From NCBI RefSeq assembly GCF_018687575.1, contig NZ_CP061297.1, positions 874,821-938,820 of the forward strand: 64,000 nt of DNA, read 5' to 3'. This stretch comes from Polynucleobacter asymbioticus. Lineage in GTDB: Bacteria > Pseudomonadota > Gammaproteobacteria > Burkholderiales > Burkholderiaceae. The notes beneath the pieces were generated by a model. The model saw nothing but the letters and a program-made list of their open reading frames with translations. It was not told the origin of the DNA and made no database searches. The translations under genes were made by a program, and so were the position numbers. This document shows, piece by piece, positions 19,892-28,674 of this stretch (its first letter is position 1; the number at the start of each line of letters is the position of its first letter).

Positions 19892-20614
19892 TTGACCCAT
19901 ATATTGGCCATCGACACCTCATCAGCTTGGTGTTCGGTGGCTTTATCTTTAACTGATGCTGCACCTATTTTCCGTCACCAAAAAGTGTCGGCAGGCGCTA
20001 GCCAACTCTTATTGCCTTGGGTTGAAGAGTTGTTATCTGAAGCCTCAATCGAACTTTCTGCGCTGGATGCTATTGCTATTGGCGTAGGTCCAGGAGCCTT
20101 CACGGGTGTTCGACTTGGAGTCGCAGCAGTCCAAGGTTTAGCAATCGCAGCAAGACTACCAGTACTGCCGGTAGCCAGTCTGGATGCTATTGCCAGCCAA
20201 CTGATTCTGACGCCTGCATTTATTGCTTCAAGGGCGCAATCCTTTGTAATCTCTGTGGATGCCCGCATGGACGAGGTTTACTGGGCCAGATATCAGGTAA
20301 AAGTAAATCAATTGCCATATCGTCAGGGCGATATTCATTTGACGAAACCAGAGGAAATTGAACTCTCGAATACTGATTTCTTGGCGGGTAGTGCGATTAA
20401 TGAGTTTGGAGATCGTGTATTTGCCAGCCTTTCACAATCTCTTGCTAGCAATCAGCTTGATTCGTCTATTACAGTGAATGCTTTAGGAGTTTTAGATTGT
20501 GCTCGGGACATGTGGAGCAAAGGCTTGCAACAAGATATTCACTTGCTTGAGCCACTGTACATACGTAATAAAGTGGCATTGACTTCCGCTGAACGTAGTC
20601 AACAGCATGGTTGA
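19892..20614 (+). CDS. tsaB: tRNA threonylcarbamoyladenosine biosynthesis protein TsaB
   Basis: A 240-residue ASKHA-fold partner of TsaD in making t6A37 on ANN-decoding tRNAs. It begins at a TTG at 19892 (THILAIDTSSAWCSVAL), the only sensible start for the ILAIDTS block. GVGPGAFTGVRLGVA is the TsaB signature. The C-terminus is partly degenerate, as usual for this non-catalytic scaffold. It lies 18 bases after the VOC gene and overlaps rimI by eight bases. Confidence 0.92.
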   Translation: MTHILAIDTSSAWCSVALSLTDAAPIFRHQKVSAGASQLLLPWVEELLSEASIELSALDAIAIGVGPGAFTGVRLGVAAVQGLAIAARLPVLPVASLDAIASQLILTPAFIASRAQSFVISVDARMDEVYWARYQVKVNQLPYRQGDIHLTKPEEIELSNTDFLAGSAINEFGDRVFASLSQSLASNQLDSSITVNALGVLDCARDMWSKGLQQDIHLLEPLYIRNKVALTSAERSQQHG

Positions 20615-21152
20615 TAGTATCAAGCCCGAGCAGTTAAGTTCTGCAGGCGTAGCGGAACTTTCTTTTCTGCCCATGACAGTCGCAGACTTAGATTCAGTTC
20701 TCGCTATAGAGTCTGTTTCACATATCCACCCTTGGACAAAAGGCAACTTTTCAGACTCACTAGCTGCAGGTCATTGGGCCTATTGCGTCAGGCCACAATT
20801 GTCTGATGCAGTAAAGGGCAGTTATTTAGACCCAGAAATTCTCTGGGCCTACTGCATTTTGTTTCCGGCTGTTGATGAGTTACATCTCCTCAACATTACC
20901 GTTTCTCCAAAATTACGTCGTTTGGGTATTGGCGTAAAAATGATGAATGCCATCGAGGGTGTAGCCGCCCAGCAAAATATGCCCAGAATTATTTTAGAGG
21001 TTCGACCCTCTAATGAGTCAGCCTTAAAGCTCTATCAAAGTCTTGGATATGAGCAGATTGGTTTACGCAAAAATTATTACCCAGTGGATATCGCTAGTGG
21101 TTTGCGCGAAGACGCCCTAGTTTTGGCTAAATCGATTAAGCTTGAGTCATGA
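20607..21152 (+). CDS. rimI: Ribosomal protein S18 N-acetyltransferase
   Basis: A 181-residue GNAT acetyltransferase. The acetyl-CoA loop is LRRLGIGVKMMNA, preceded by the beta-strand LHLLNITVSP and followed by IILEVRPSNESALKLYQSLGY, the RimI hallmark. RimI acetylates the N-terminal Ala of S18. An N-terminal tail of about 30 residues and an insert around residue 70 make it longer than the E. coli enzyme (148). It overlaps tsaB and, by four bases (ATGA), the next gene, so the three are translationally coupled. Confidence 0.9.
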   Translation: MVDSIKPEQLSSAGVAELSFLPMTVADLDSVLAIESVSHIHPWTKGNFSDSLAAGHWAYCVRPQLSDAVKGSYLDPEILWAYCILFPAVDELHLLNITVSPKLRRLGIGVKMMNAIEGVAAQQNMPRIILEVRPSNESALKLYQSLGYEQIGLRKNYYPVDIASGLREDALVLAKSIKLES

Positions 21153-21694
21153 ATATGAGTACAAATTCCACCTTCCTGAAGGAGATGGGTATTACCGAGT
21201 GGACTTCACGAGATGCGGCTCCTGAACAAGCCGCAGAAGTGATCGCTACTGAGGTTTCTCAGCATCAGACTGCTGCCGCTGTCGTGACTGAAAAGCAGGA
21301 GAGAGCTTCGGCTGGCATATGGTGGTTTTATGGCAATAAACCTCAAGGTGATGTCGAATTGCTCTTTCAGAATATCATTCGGGTTCTCGGCTTATCTTCC
21401 CAAGAGTGGTCTTGGAAAAATCCTGCCGAACAATTCAATCCCGAACAGTTGCCACAAGACGGAACACCTATAGTGGCTCTGGCGTTTGGTGTAACTGCTG
21501 CTCAAAGGTTGTCAGGTGAGCGTGATGCGCTGCCTGAGCTTCGGGAGACTGTCTTGGCTATTCATGTTGATGGTGCAGAGGACTTGCCACTCATTGCTAC
21601 TTTTGAATTAAATCAGTTGATTGCTAGGCCGAAAGACAAGAGTCTATTTTGGCAAGATCTGCTATTGGCTAAATCCGTCTTACAAAACATCTAA
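21149..21694 (+). CDS. HolD-like protein (candidate DNA polymerase III psi subunit / degenerate uracil-DNA glycosylase fold)
   Basis: A 181-residue protein without obvious catalytic motifs. Its N-terminus (FLKEMGITEWTSRD) closely resembles the chi-binding start of E. coli HolD as I recall it (LQQLGITQW followed by Arg), and its C-terminal tail (LNQLIARPKDKSLFWQDLL) resembles the HolD end (LRANPTARAALWQQI). HolD is next to rimI in enterobacteria, and psi has a uracil-DNA-glycosylase-like fold. The middle holds IVALAFGVTAAQRLSG, reminiscent of family 4 glycosylases but lacking their Fe-S cysteines. The assignment is inferred from short motifs plus position. Confidence 0.6.
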   Translation: MNMSTNSTFLKEMGITEWTSRDAAPEQAAEVIATEVSQHQTAAAVVTEKQERASAGIWWFYGNKPQGDVELLFQNIIRVLGLSSQEWSWKNPAEQFNPEQLPQDGTPIVALAFGVTAAQRLSGERDALPELRETVLAIHVDGAEDLPLIATFELNQLIARPKDKSLFWQDLLLAKSVLQNI

Positions 21695-21707
21695 GCCTTG
21701 CGCTTAG
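21691..21707. terminator. Small hairpin across the convergent stops of the holD-like gene and lplT
   Basis: Six-bp arms CTAAGC and GCTTAG around a five-base loop contain the stop codons of both convergent genes. There is no T tract on either side, so a terminator role is weak. Confidence 0.3.
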
Positions 21708-23023
21708 TGCTTGTGCTCCCCAATCAAATGCATTGAGTCATATTCAGCCTGATTAGCAGCATGGCGCTTAATGACTAGCCACATGATGGCGCTTACTGCT
21801 ACACCAAAGCCAATAATGACTGCCTGAATTGGTGCATCCAACCAAATCAGTCCGGAATAAATCAACAACATCATCAGCACAGAAATATTTTCATTAAAGT
21901 TTTGCACGGCAATCGAATGACCTGCAGACATCAGAACATGGCCGCGATGTTGAAGCAGGGCATTCATCGGGACCACAAAATAACCCGCCAACCAACCAAC
22001 CAAGATCAGCAAGAAATAAGCTGGCAATAGGTTGAGTGCAAGTTCGAACTTGCCAATGGTCAGAATGCTGGTATTGGGTAACATGTCGGAGTTGTAGATT
22101 GCCATTACGCAGACAACTAAACCCATGGCGATGCCATAGGGAAGAACCTTCAGCGAGCTCTTAAGAGGTATACGCCAAGCAGCCCATACAGCTCCACCAG
22201 CAACGCCAAATGCAGAAATCGCTTGAAGAATGGCGCCTTGGGATAGGGTCATATGTAGGGAAACTTGTGCCCACTTAATCACAATAAACTGCAAGGTTGC
22301 CCCAGCACCCCAAAATAAGGTCGTCACTGCCAAGGAGATTTGACCAAGACGATCGGCCCAAAGAGTCTTAAAGCAGACAGCAAAATCTTTTACCAGTTCA
22401 ATTGGGTTGGTCTTTTGGGACTCATAGCGCGCTCCAGTATCTGGAATGCGTAAATTAATCAGGGCAGCCAAGATGTAAATCATCATGATGATCATGATGG
22501 CAGATTCGGCTGCGGTATCAATGCTGGTCTCTAGTATTGGCATATCAAGTCCTAGGAGGCTCTCAGATACAGACTTGCTAATTAAGACGCCACCAAGCAC
22601 GGTGCCCATGATGATGGAGCCTACAGTGAGGCCCTCAATCCAGCCATTCGCTGCCACTAATTTTTCTGGTGGAAGCAATTCTGTGAGGATGCCGTATTTA
22701 GCTGGGGAGTAGGCCGCAGCTCCTAGGCCAACAATCGCATAGGCCAATAAAGGGTGGCTGCCAAATAGCATCACTACACAACCAATGAATTTAATCGTAT
22801 TAGTGATGAACATGACATTACCCTTAGGGCGGGAGTCAGCAAAGGCTCCTACGAAGGCAGCCAACAAGACGTAGGACAGAACAAAGAATAATTTGAGTAA
22901 AGGGGTCATCCAGGCCGGAGCGTTAAGCTGGACCAAGAGGGCGATTGCTGCAATCAGCAATGCGTTATCAGCAAGCGACGAAAAAAATTGCGCCGCCATA
23001 ATGATGTAAAAACTACGGTTCAT
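21704..23023 (-). CDS. lplT: Lysophospholipid transporter LplT (MFS)
   Basis: A 439-residue, roughly 12-helix MFS protein. The opening (SFYIIMAAQFFSSLADNALLIAAIALL) and the block AAYSPAKYGILTELLPPEKLVAANGWIEG are characteristic of LplT, which flips lysophospholipids across the inner membrane for reacylation. The usual partner acyltransferase (aas) is not adjacent here. It is convergent with the holD-like gene, and its 5-prime region is shared with the divergent alr gene. Confidence 0.9.
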   Translation of the reverse strand: MNRSFYIIMAAQFFSSLADNALLIAAIALLVQLNAPAWMTPLLKLFFVLSYVLLAAFVGAFADSRPKGNVMFITNTIKFIGCVVMLFGSHPLLAYAIVGLGAAAYSPAKYGILTELLPPEKLVAANGWIEGLTVGSIIMGTVLGGVLISKSVSESLLGLDMPILETSIDTAAESAIMIIMMIYILAALINLRIPDTGARYESQKTNPIELVKDFAVCFKTLWADRLGQISLAVTTLFWGAGATLQFIVIKWAQVSLHMTLSQGAILQAISAFGVAGGAVWAAWRIPLKSSLKVLPYGIAMGLVVCVMAIYNSDMLPNTSILTIGKFELALNLLPAYFLLILVGWLAGYFVVPMNALLQHRGHVLMSAGHSIAVQNFNENISVLMMLLIYSGLIWLDAPIQAVIIGFGVAVSAIMWLVIKRHAANQAEYDSMHLIGEHKH

Positions 23024-23071
23024 TCGTACAATCTAGTCATTAATATAATTAAAACACGAAAGGGGGTGCAT

Positions 23072-24196
23072 ATGAGCTTGTCAGCCAATAGCTTAATTCA
23101 TAGGCCAATTCTGGCAACTATACACACAGATGCCTTTCGTCATAATTTGGGCCGTATTCGTGAGCTCGCCCCTGAATCTAAGATTTGGTCTGTAGTAAAG
23201 GCTAAGGCCTATGGTCATAGCCTAGAAGCAGCCTATAAGGGCCTTGAATCCACTGATGGCTTTGCCTTACTAGATATTGCAGATGCCCAATGGTTAAGGG
23301 ATCATGGCTGGGAAGGCCGCATTCTCCTTCTGGAAGGTCTTTTTAGTGAACAGGAGCTTGAGTTGGCAATCCAACTTCAATGCGACTTAGTGGTTCATAG
23401 CGAGAAGCAGGTTTTATGGCTTGAGTCCTTTAAAAACCATACTGGTCACCCCGGTAATATTTTTTTAAAGCTGAACTCGGGAATGAATCGCCTTGGTTTA
23501 AGACCGGATCAATATCGCCTCGCTTTTCATCGCCTCCATTCTGCTGGCTATCGCCTTCATCACATGACCCATTTTGCTAATGCAGATCAGGTTGACCAAG
23601 CACCATCGGTCGGCGAGCAAATGGAATGTTTTGAGCAGACCATCGAGGGTCTTCAGGCACCCAGCTCTTTGGCTAATTCGGCTGCAATCCTGTGGCATCG
23701 AAATGCGCTTGGTGATTGGGTTCGCCCCGGAATCATGCTCTATGGCATATCACCAACTGGAGTGCATGCGGATATTATTCGATCCGAACTCCAGGCTGTC
23801 ATGCAATTGCGTAGTGAAATCATCGACATTCAGGAACTTAAGAAGGGTGACCGGGTTGGTTACGGTGGTCGTTATCAAGCTCCGGAGGATATGCGTATCG
23901 GTGTTATTGCCTGTGGTTATGCAGATGGTTATCCACGTCATGCAGAAGACGGCACGCCAGTTTGGGTTGATGGTGCTGATGCACAGGGTGATGGTGTGAT
24001 TTGTCCGATAGTTGGCCGAGTTTCTATGGATATGTTGACGATTGATTTGCGCGAAGCGCCCAATGCCAAAATTGGTAGTGCGGTAGAGCTATGGGGCAAT
24101 GAAGTGCCGGTAGATGATGTAGCTCAAATGAGCGGGACCATCGGCTACGAGCTTATTTGTGCATTGGCACAGAGGGTGCGAGTGTTAATCAAGTAA
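23072..24196 (+). CDS. alr: Alanine racemase
   Basis: About 374 residues from the ATG at 23072, which has AAAGGGGGT upstream. An in-frame ATG at 22988 would overlap the divergent lplT gene. It makes D-alanine for peptidoglycan. The PLP lysine is Lys43 in VVKAKAYGH. The second catalytic Tyr lies in GDRVGYGGRY, the phosphate-binding region in SLANSAA, and the C-terminal domain has CPIVGRVSMDM. The stop codon is inside the left arm of a terminator shared with bamD. Confidence 0.94.
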   Translation: MSLSANSLIHRPILATIHTDAFRHNLGRIRELAPESKIWSVVKAKAYGHSLEAAYKGLESTDGFALLDIADAQWLRDHGWEGRILLLEGLFSEQELELAIQLQCDLVVHSEKQVLWLESFKNHTGHPGNIFLKLNSGMNRLGLRPDQYRLAFHRLHSAGYRLHHMTHFANADQVDQAPSVGEQMECFEQTIEGLQAPSSLANSAAILWHRNALGDWVRPGIMLYGISPTGVHADIIRSELQAVMQLRSEIIDIQELKKGDRVGYGGRYQAPEDMRIGVIACGYADGYPRHAEDGTPVWVDGADAQGDGVICPIVGRVSMDMLTIDLREAPNAKIGSAVELWGNEVPVDDVAQMSGTIGYELICALAQRVRVLIK

Positions 24197-24228
24197 CGCC
24201 CTGCGCTACTTGATCGATCCTTTTATTT
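24188..24228. terminator. Bidirectional terminator between alr and bamD
   Basis: Eight-bp arms (24188-24195 with 24207-24214), one A-C mismatch, three further GC pairs and a three-base loop, then a T-rich stretch. The left arm contains the alr stop codon. The bamD stop at 24223 lies just beyond. Confidence 0.7.
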
Positions 24229-25095
24229 ATTCCAGATCTGCCACCAACGACGTTCTTTCTGAACGCGTTGACCAGTAATCATCATCTGGCTATCTGGGAA
24301 GTTCAGCTTAAATACACGCGCCGCATCATTGCTGAGGTCAGTCATACCTAGCTTCTCATATGACTTGGTGAGAAGGTAAAGCGCTTCTTCTACAGCAGGT
24401 GCACGATCGTAGTCACGAATCACGAGCTGCGCTCTGTTGGCGGATGCTAGATAGGCGCCACGTTGATAGTAAAAGCGAGCTACGATCACATCTGCTTCGG
24501 CAAGTGAGTTCACGATGTAGCGCATGCGGTCCAGAGAGTCAGGCGCATACTTGCTATCGGGGAAGCGTTCAACCACCACCTTAAAGGATTCAAAAGCTTC
24601 CTTGGCTGCCTTTGGATCTCGCTCGCTTAAATCTTGTCCTGTGAATTTACCGAGCCAACCTAAATCATCATTGAAGCTAATTAAGCCTTTAAGGTAATAG
24701 CCATAATCTAAATTAGGGCTGCCCTGATGTAGTTTGATGAAACGATCGATAGCCACTTGAGCTTGGGCCTGCTCTTGAGCTTTCCAGTAACAATAGGCAG
24801 CATTAATTTGTGCTTGCTGAGAGTAGGGTCCGAAAGGAAAGCGTCCTTCTAACTTTTCAAAGTATTTGCCGCACCTCGCATAATCGGCATCTCTTAGTTT
24901 TTCGGTTGCCTCGGAATACAGCTTTGTCTCTGACCAGATATCGGTGTCATCCTTTTGACCATCACTACCAGCGCATCCGCTAAGAACTAGGCAGGCTGCA
25001 GTAGCTCCGACAAATAAAGAAATCAGGGATTTTTTGGAAGATGACCCAACACTGGCAGCAAGCCTTAAACTGGCGTCTGTAATAACGTCCGACAT
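24223..25095 (-). CDS. bamD: Outer membrane assembly lipoprotein BamD
   Basis: About 290 residues from the ATG at 25095. An in-frame ATG at 25122 would overlap the divergent rluD start. A lipoprotein signal ends at the lipobox LSGC, with the lipidated Cys at 41. Five TPR-like repeats follow, with typical blocks LYSEATEKLRDADYARC, FPFGPYSQQAQINAAYCYWK and GLISFNDDLGW. BamD is the essential lipoprotein partner of BamA in folding outer membrane beta-barrels. The basic region before the signal helix is longer than average. Confidence 0.92.
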   Translation of the reverse strand: MSDVITDASLRLAASVGSSSKKSLISLFVGATAACLVLSGCAGSDGQKDDTDIWSETKLYSEATEKLRDADYARCGKYFEKLEGRFPFGPYSQQAQINAAYCYWKAQEQAQAQVAIDRFIKLHQGSPNLDYGYYLKGLISFNDDLGWLGKFTGQDLSERDPKAAKEAFESFKVVVERFPDSKYAPDSLDRMRYIVNSLAEADVIVARFYYQRGAYLASANRAQLVIRDYDRAPAVEEALYLLTKSYEKLGMTDLSNDAARVFKLNFPDSQMMITGQRVQKERRWWQIWNK

Positions 25096-25115
25096 AACTA
25101 AAAGGCTCTTTAAGC

Positions 25116-26156
25116 GTGGCATTGCCGCATACTCCCGATTCGAATCCCATTGATTATATCGATGATGAGGATTTCATAGCCCTAGAAGTTCCCCCTGAGG
25201 TCAGTGGGGAGCGTTTGGATAAGTTCCTAGGCGGTGCTTTGCCTGATTATTCTCGTAATCGGCTCAAAGCCTGGGTTGAGGCCGGGGCAGTCACAGTCGA
25301 TGGAAAAGTCACTAAAGTGCGCCATTTACTCCGTGGAAGCGAGAGTATTAAGGTGTTCCCACAAGAAATGCCCGAACAATTTGCTTTTGCTCCGGAAGAT
25401 ATCCCTCTTGATGTTGTCTATGAGGATGAAGCCATCATTGTCCTGAATAAACCCGCTGGGCTGGTAGTACATCCTGCCGCTGGTAATTGGACGGGAACCC
25501 TATTAAATGGCCTATTGCACCGTTTCCCCGAGCTCAAAAACCTCCCAAGAGCTGGAATTGTTCATCGCCTCGATAAAGATACTTCGGGATTAATGGTGGT
25601 AGCTCGGACGGATATCGCACAAACCGCACTAGTAAGACAGCTCCAAGAGCGAACTGTTGGACGCCGTTATCTTTCTTTAGTTTGGGGGGAGGCGCCTTCT
25701 CAAGGAAAGGTGCTGGCAACTGTAGGTCGCGATCAGCGTGACCGCCTCAAAATGGCCGCTGGCTCTGCCCAAGGTAAACCTGCAGCCACTTTGTTTCGAC
25801 GCCTGGCTAAAGGCGCATTTTTAGAGAGTCCAGTGGCTTTGCTGGAGTGCCGCCTAGAGACGGGAAGAACCCACCAAATCCGTGTTCACCTCGAATCATT
25901 AGGCTTCCCACTATTGGGCGACCCGGTTTACCGTAAAAGAACGCCTGGTGCAGCTAAAACACTACCTTTCGGTCGGCAAGCGCTGCATGCTTATGCTCTC
26001 AGTCTGCAGCACCCAGTAACCCAGGAGGTGATGACCTGGTTTAGATTGCCACCTCCAGATTTCATGGAGTTACTGCCTTTGGTTGCCATGGTTGAGGCCG
26101 ACCTGCCTAAAGAAGACGCCTTGATGGCATCCATCAAAAATGACCAGCGCAATTAA
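25116..26156 (+). CDS. rluD: 23S rRNA pseudouridine synthase RluD
   Basis: A 346-residue enzyme starting at a GTG. An S4 RNA-binding domain occupies about 30-90 (GERLDKFLGGALPDYSRNRLKAW). The catalytic domain has the family motif HRLDKDTSGLMV with catalytic Asp153, and later LETGRTHQIRVH. It makes pseudouridines in helix 69 of 23S rRNA (1911, 1915, 1917 in E. coli). It is divergent from bamD and overlaps pgeF by 17 bases, the conserved bamD / rluD-pgeF arrangement. Confidence 0.94.
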   Translation: MALPHTPDSNPIDYIDDEDFIALEVPPEVSGERLDKFLGGALPDYSRNRLKAWVEAGAVTVDGKVTKVRHLLRGSESIKVFPQEMPEQFAFAPEDIPLDVVYEDEAIIVLNKPAGLVVHPAAGNWTGTLLNGLLHRFPELKNLPRAGIVHRLDKDTSGLMVVARTDIAQTALVRQLQERTVGRRYLSLVWGEAPSQGKVLATVGRDQRDRLKMAAGSAQGKPAATLFRRLAKGAFLESPVALLECRLETGRTHQIRVHLESLGFPLLGDPVYRKRTPGAAKTLPFGRQALHAYALSLQHPVTQEVMTWFRLPPPDFMELLPLVAMVEADLPKEDALMASIKNDQRN

Positions 26157-26937
26157 ACAGATCAAGCCCAACTGGGATGTGCCGCAGCAAATTAAGGCTT
26201 TTTGCACAACTCGGGAAGGTGGAGTTAGCAAGCCTCCTTTCAATGGTCTCAATCTAGGGCTGAATGCGGGTGATCATTTGCAGGATGTTCTGCAAAACCG
26301 CAGCATTCTCAAAACATACCTGCCCAACGAACCAATTTGGCTTAAACAGATTCATGGGGTCAAGGTCAGCACCCCGGTCTCAAGACAAAATTTGAGCAAT
26401 GGCCCATTTGAAGCGGATGCCTCCGTTAGTAATGTTCCAAACGAGGTTCTAGCTATTCTGACGGCCGATTGCATGCCGGTATTGTTTGCAAGTAAGAGAG
26501 GTGATGTTATTGGCGCCGCTCATGCTGGCTGGCGCGGTCTCAGTGGTGGAGTCCTTGAAAATACCATCCAAGAAATGTGCTCTCTATCTGCGGGTTTGAG
26601 GCCTCAAGACATTACGGCATGGATGGGCCCGGCAATTGGACCTTCAGCCTTTGAAGTTGGTCCAGACGTACTGCAAGCATTTGCCAGTCAATCTCAAGCC
26701 ATCTTATCGGAGGCGTTTCAGCCTATTGCTGGCAGTCCGGAAAAGTATTTAGCCAATCTATATCTTCTCGCTCAGGATCGCTTGCGTTCTTTTGGTATTA
26801 AGCAGATCTATGGCGGAGACTTTTGTACTGTGAATAACCCGACGCATTTCTTTTCTTACCGCAGAGATAAGGAGACAGGGCGCTTCGCTTCCTTAATTTG
26901 GATTTCAGACAAAACCCCATCTTCGGGTTATTACTAG
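26140..26937 (+). CDS. pgeF: Peptidoglycan editing factor PgeF (YfiH, multicopper-polyphenol-oxidase-like)
   Basis: A 265-residue YfiH-family protein. The Cys-His active-site blocks are visible: TADCMPVLFAS, AAHAGWRGLSGGV and a C-terminal GGDFCTVNNP. WMGPAIGPSAFEVG is also typical. In E. coli the family removes wrongly incorporated L-Ser from muropeptide precursors; older annotations call it polyphenol oxidase or laccase domain protein. It overlaps the end of rluD, so the two are one transcription unit. Confidence 0.9.
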   Translation: MTSAIKQIKPNWDVPQQIKAFCTTREGGVSKPPFNGLNLGLNAGDHLQDVLQNRSILKTYLPNEPIWLKQIHGVKVSTPVSRQNLSNGPFEADASVSNVPNEVLAILTADCMPVLFASKRGDVIGAAHAGWRGLSGGVLENTIQEMCSLSAGLRPQDITAWMGPAIGPSAFEVGPDVLQAFASQSQAILSEAFQPIAGSPEKYLANLYLLAQDRLRSFGIKQIYGGDFCTVNNPTHFFSYRRDKETGRFASLIWISDKTPSSGYY

Positions 26938-26940
26938 CTT

Positions 26941-26973
26941 AGCCCTAGGGCTAGGGTTAGTGCGTATAACCCT
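26941..26973 (+). terminator. Possible terminator or dyad between pgeF and phaC
   Basis: A 12-bp palindrome AGCCCTAGGGCT at 26941-26952 is followed directly by 7-bp arms (26953-26959 with 26967-26973). There is only a weak T-rich tail, so this may be a poor terminator or a protein site at the phaC promoter. Confidence 0.35.
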
Positions 26974-27021
26974 TCCAGCTTTATAGATGGAGAATGGTCT
27001 CAATAACTTTACGAGATCATT

Positions 27022-28653
27022 ATGTTTGCAGGTATGAATACAGGTGTAGCGCCGTCATTAGCGCCGCACCACATGGCATTAATTCCGCCGGAACGCTTGG
27101 CGGAAATTCAAAAAGAATACTTTGCTGAGTTTGCGCATCTCGCAACAAATCCAGAAGCGATTGAGGTAAAGGATCGTCGCTTCGCCGGCAAAGCATGGCA
27201 CTCCTCATGGAGCAAGATGATTGCCGCTACTTATTTACTCAACTCCAAGCATTTGCTTTCTCTTGCTTCAGCAGTTGAGGCAGATGAAAAAACAAAGACC
27301 AAAATTCTGTTCACCACAGAGCAAATGATTGATGCCTTATCCCCATCTAACTTTATTGCAACCAACCCAGAGGTTCTTGAAAATATTATTAGCACCCAAG
27401 GACAGTCTATTCAAAATGGAATAGTCAACTTGTTGGGGGACCTAAAAAAGGGCAAAGTTTCCCTGACTGATGAAAGTGCTTTTGAAGTTGGCAAGAACAT
27501 TGCAACTACCGAAGGTCAGATCGTTTTTCGAAATGATCTTTTTGAATTGATTCAGTACACGCCGTTAACTGAGACAGTGTATGAGCGCCCATATTTAATG
27601 GTGCCCCCTTGTATTAATAAATATTACATCCTAGATTTACAGCCAGATAACTCCGTTGTGCGATATATGGTGGAGCAGGGTCACACGGTGTTTTTAGTCT
27701 CTTGGAAAAATCCTGACGCTTCCATGTCGAAGGTGACTTGGGATGACTATGTTGGCGACGGCGTGATCAAGGCGATTGAGGTGGTCAAGGATATTGGTAG
27801 CACCGATCAGATTAATGTACTCGGCTTTTGTGTCGGTGGCACTTTAACCTCGACTGCTTTAGCGGTTTTGGCAGCGCGTAAAAAGGATTATGTCGCCAGC
27901 TTAACTTTGCTCACTACCTTATTGGATTTCACTGATACTGGAATCCTGGATGTGTTTATCGATGAAGGCATGGTGAAATTACGCGAGAGCACTATTGGCG
28001 GTGAGGGCGGCCACTACGGAATGATGTCTGGCTTGGATTTAGGTAATACATTCTCTTTCTTGCGTCCAAATGATTTGGTGTGGAACTATGTTGTCGAGAA
28101 TTACTTAAAGGGCAATTCACCACCGCCGTTTGATTTGCTCTATTGGAATGGTGATTCAACTAATCTACCGGGTCCAATGTATTGTTGGTATCTACGTCAC
28201 ACCTATCTACAAAATGAACTGGTTAAACCAGGCAAGCTCACTGTATGTGGTGAAAAAGTAGACCTAGGCAAGATCACTGTTCCAGCCTATATTTACGCGT
28301 CGCATGATGATCACATCGTGCCCTGGAAATCTGCTTATGAGTCTACCCATATCCTCAAGGGCAAGAATCGATTTGTCTTAGGTGCATCAGGACATATTGC
28401 TGGCGTGATCAATCCACCAGCAAAAAATAAACGTCATTATTTTGAAAACAACAAATTGGCCAAGACTGCAGAAGAGTGGTTGGCTGCTGCAAAAGATATT
28501 AAGGGTAGTTGGTGGCCTAACTACGCTAAATGGTTAGAACAGTTTGGCGGCAAGAAAATTAAAGCTAGCAAAACGTTTGGTAATGCACAGTACAAAAAAC
28601 TAGAAGCGGCGCCTGGTAAGTACGTGAAAGAAAAAGTATCCGCTGCTCAATAA
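27022..28653 (+). CDS. phaC: Class I polyhydroxyalkanoate synthase
   Basis: A 543-residue alpha/beta hydrolase that polymerises (R)-3-hydroxybutyryl-CoA into storage granules. The lipase-like box is GFCVGG with nucleophile Cys270. Asp429 or Asp430 in HDDHIVPW and His458 in SGHIAGV complete the triad. The N-terminal helical region contains LIPPERLAEIQKEYFAE, and the block PLMVPPCINK-like (here YLMVPPCINKYYI) is class I. It is slightly shorter than Cupriavidus PhaC, mainly at the N-terminus. phaB follows 21 bases later. Confidence 0.95.
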   Translation: MFAGMNTGVAPSLAPHHMALIPPERLAEIQKEYFAEFAHLATNPEAIEVKDRRFAGKAWHSSWSKMIAATYLLNSKHLLSLASAVEADEKTKTKILFTTEQMIDALSPSNFIATNPEVLENIISTQGQSIQNGIVNLLGDLKKGKVSLTDESAFEVGKNIATTEGQIVFRNDLFELIQYTPLTETVYERPYLMVPPCINKYYILDLQPDNSVVRYMVEQGHTVFLVSWKNPDASMSKVTWDDYVGDGVIKAIEVVKDIGSTDQINVLGFCVGGTLTSTALAVLAARKKDYVASLTLLTTLLDFTDTGILDVFIDEGMVKLRESTIGGEGGHYGMMSGLDLGNTFSFLRPNDLVWNYVVENYLKGNSPPPFDLLYWNGDSTNLPGPMYCWYLRHTYLQNELVKPGKLTVCGEKVDLGKITVPAYIYASHDDHIVPWKSAYESTHILKGKNRFVLGASGHIAGVINPPAKNKRHYFENNKLAKTAEEWLAAAKDIKGSWWPNYAKWLEQFGGKKIKASKTFGNAQYKKLEAAPGKYVKEKVSAAQ

Positions 28654-28674
28654 TATTTTCATAAGGGGAAATAC

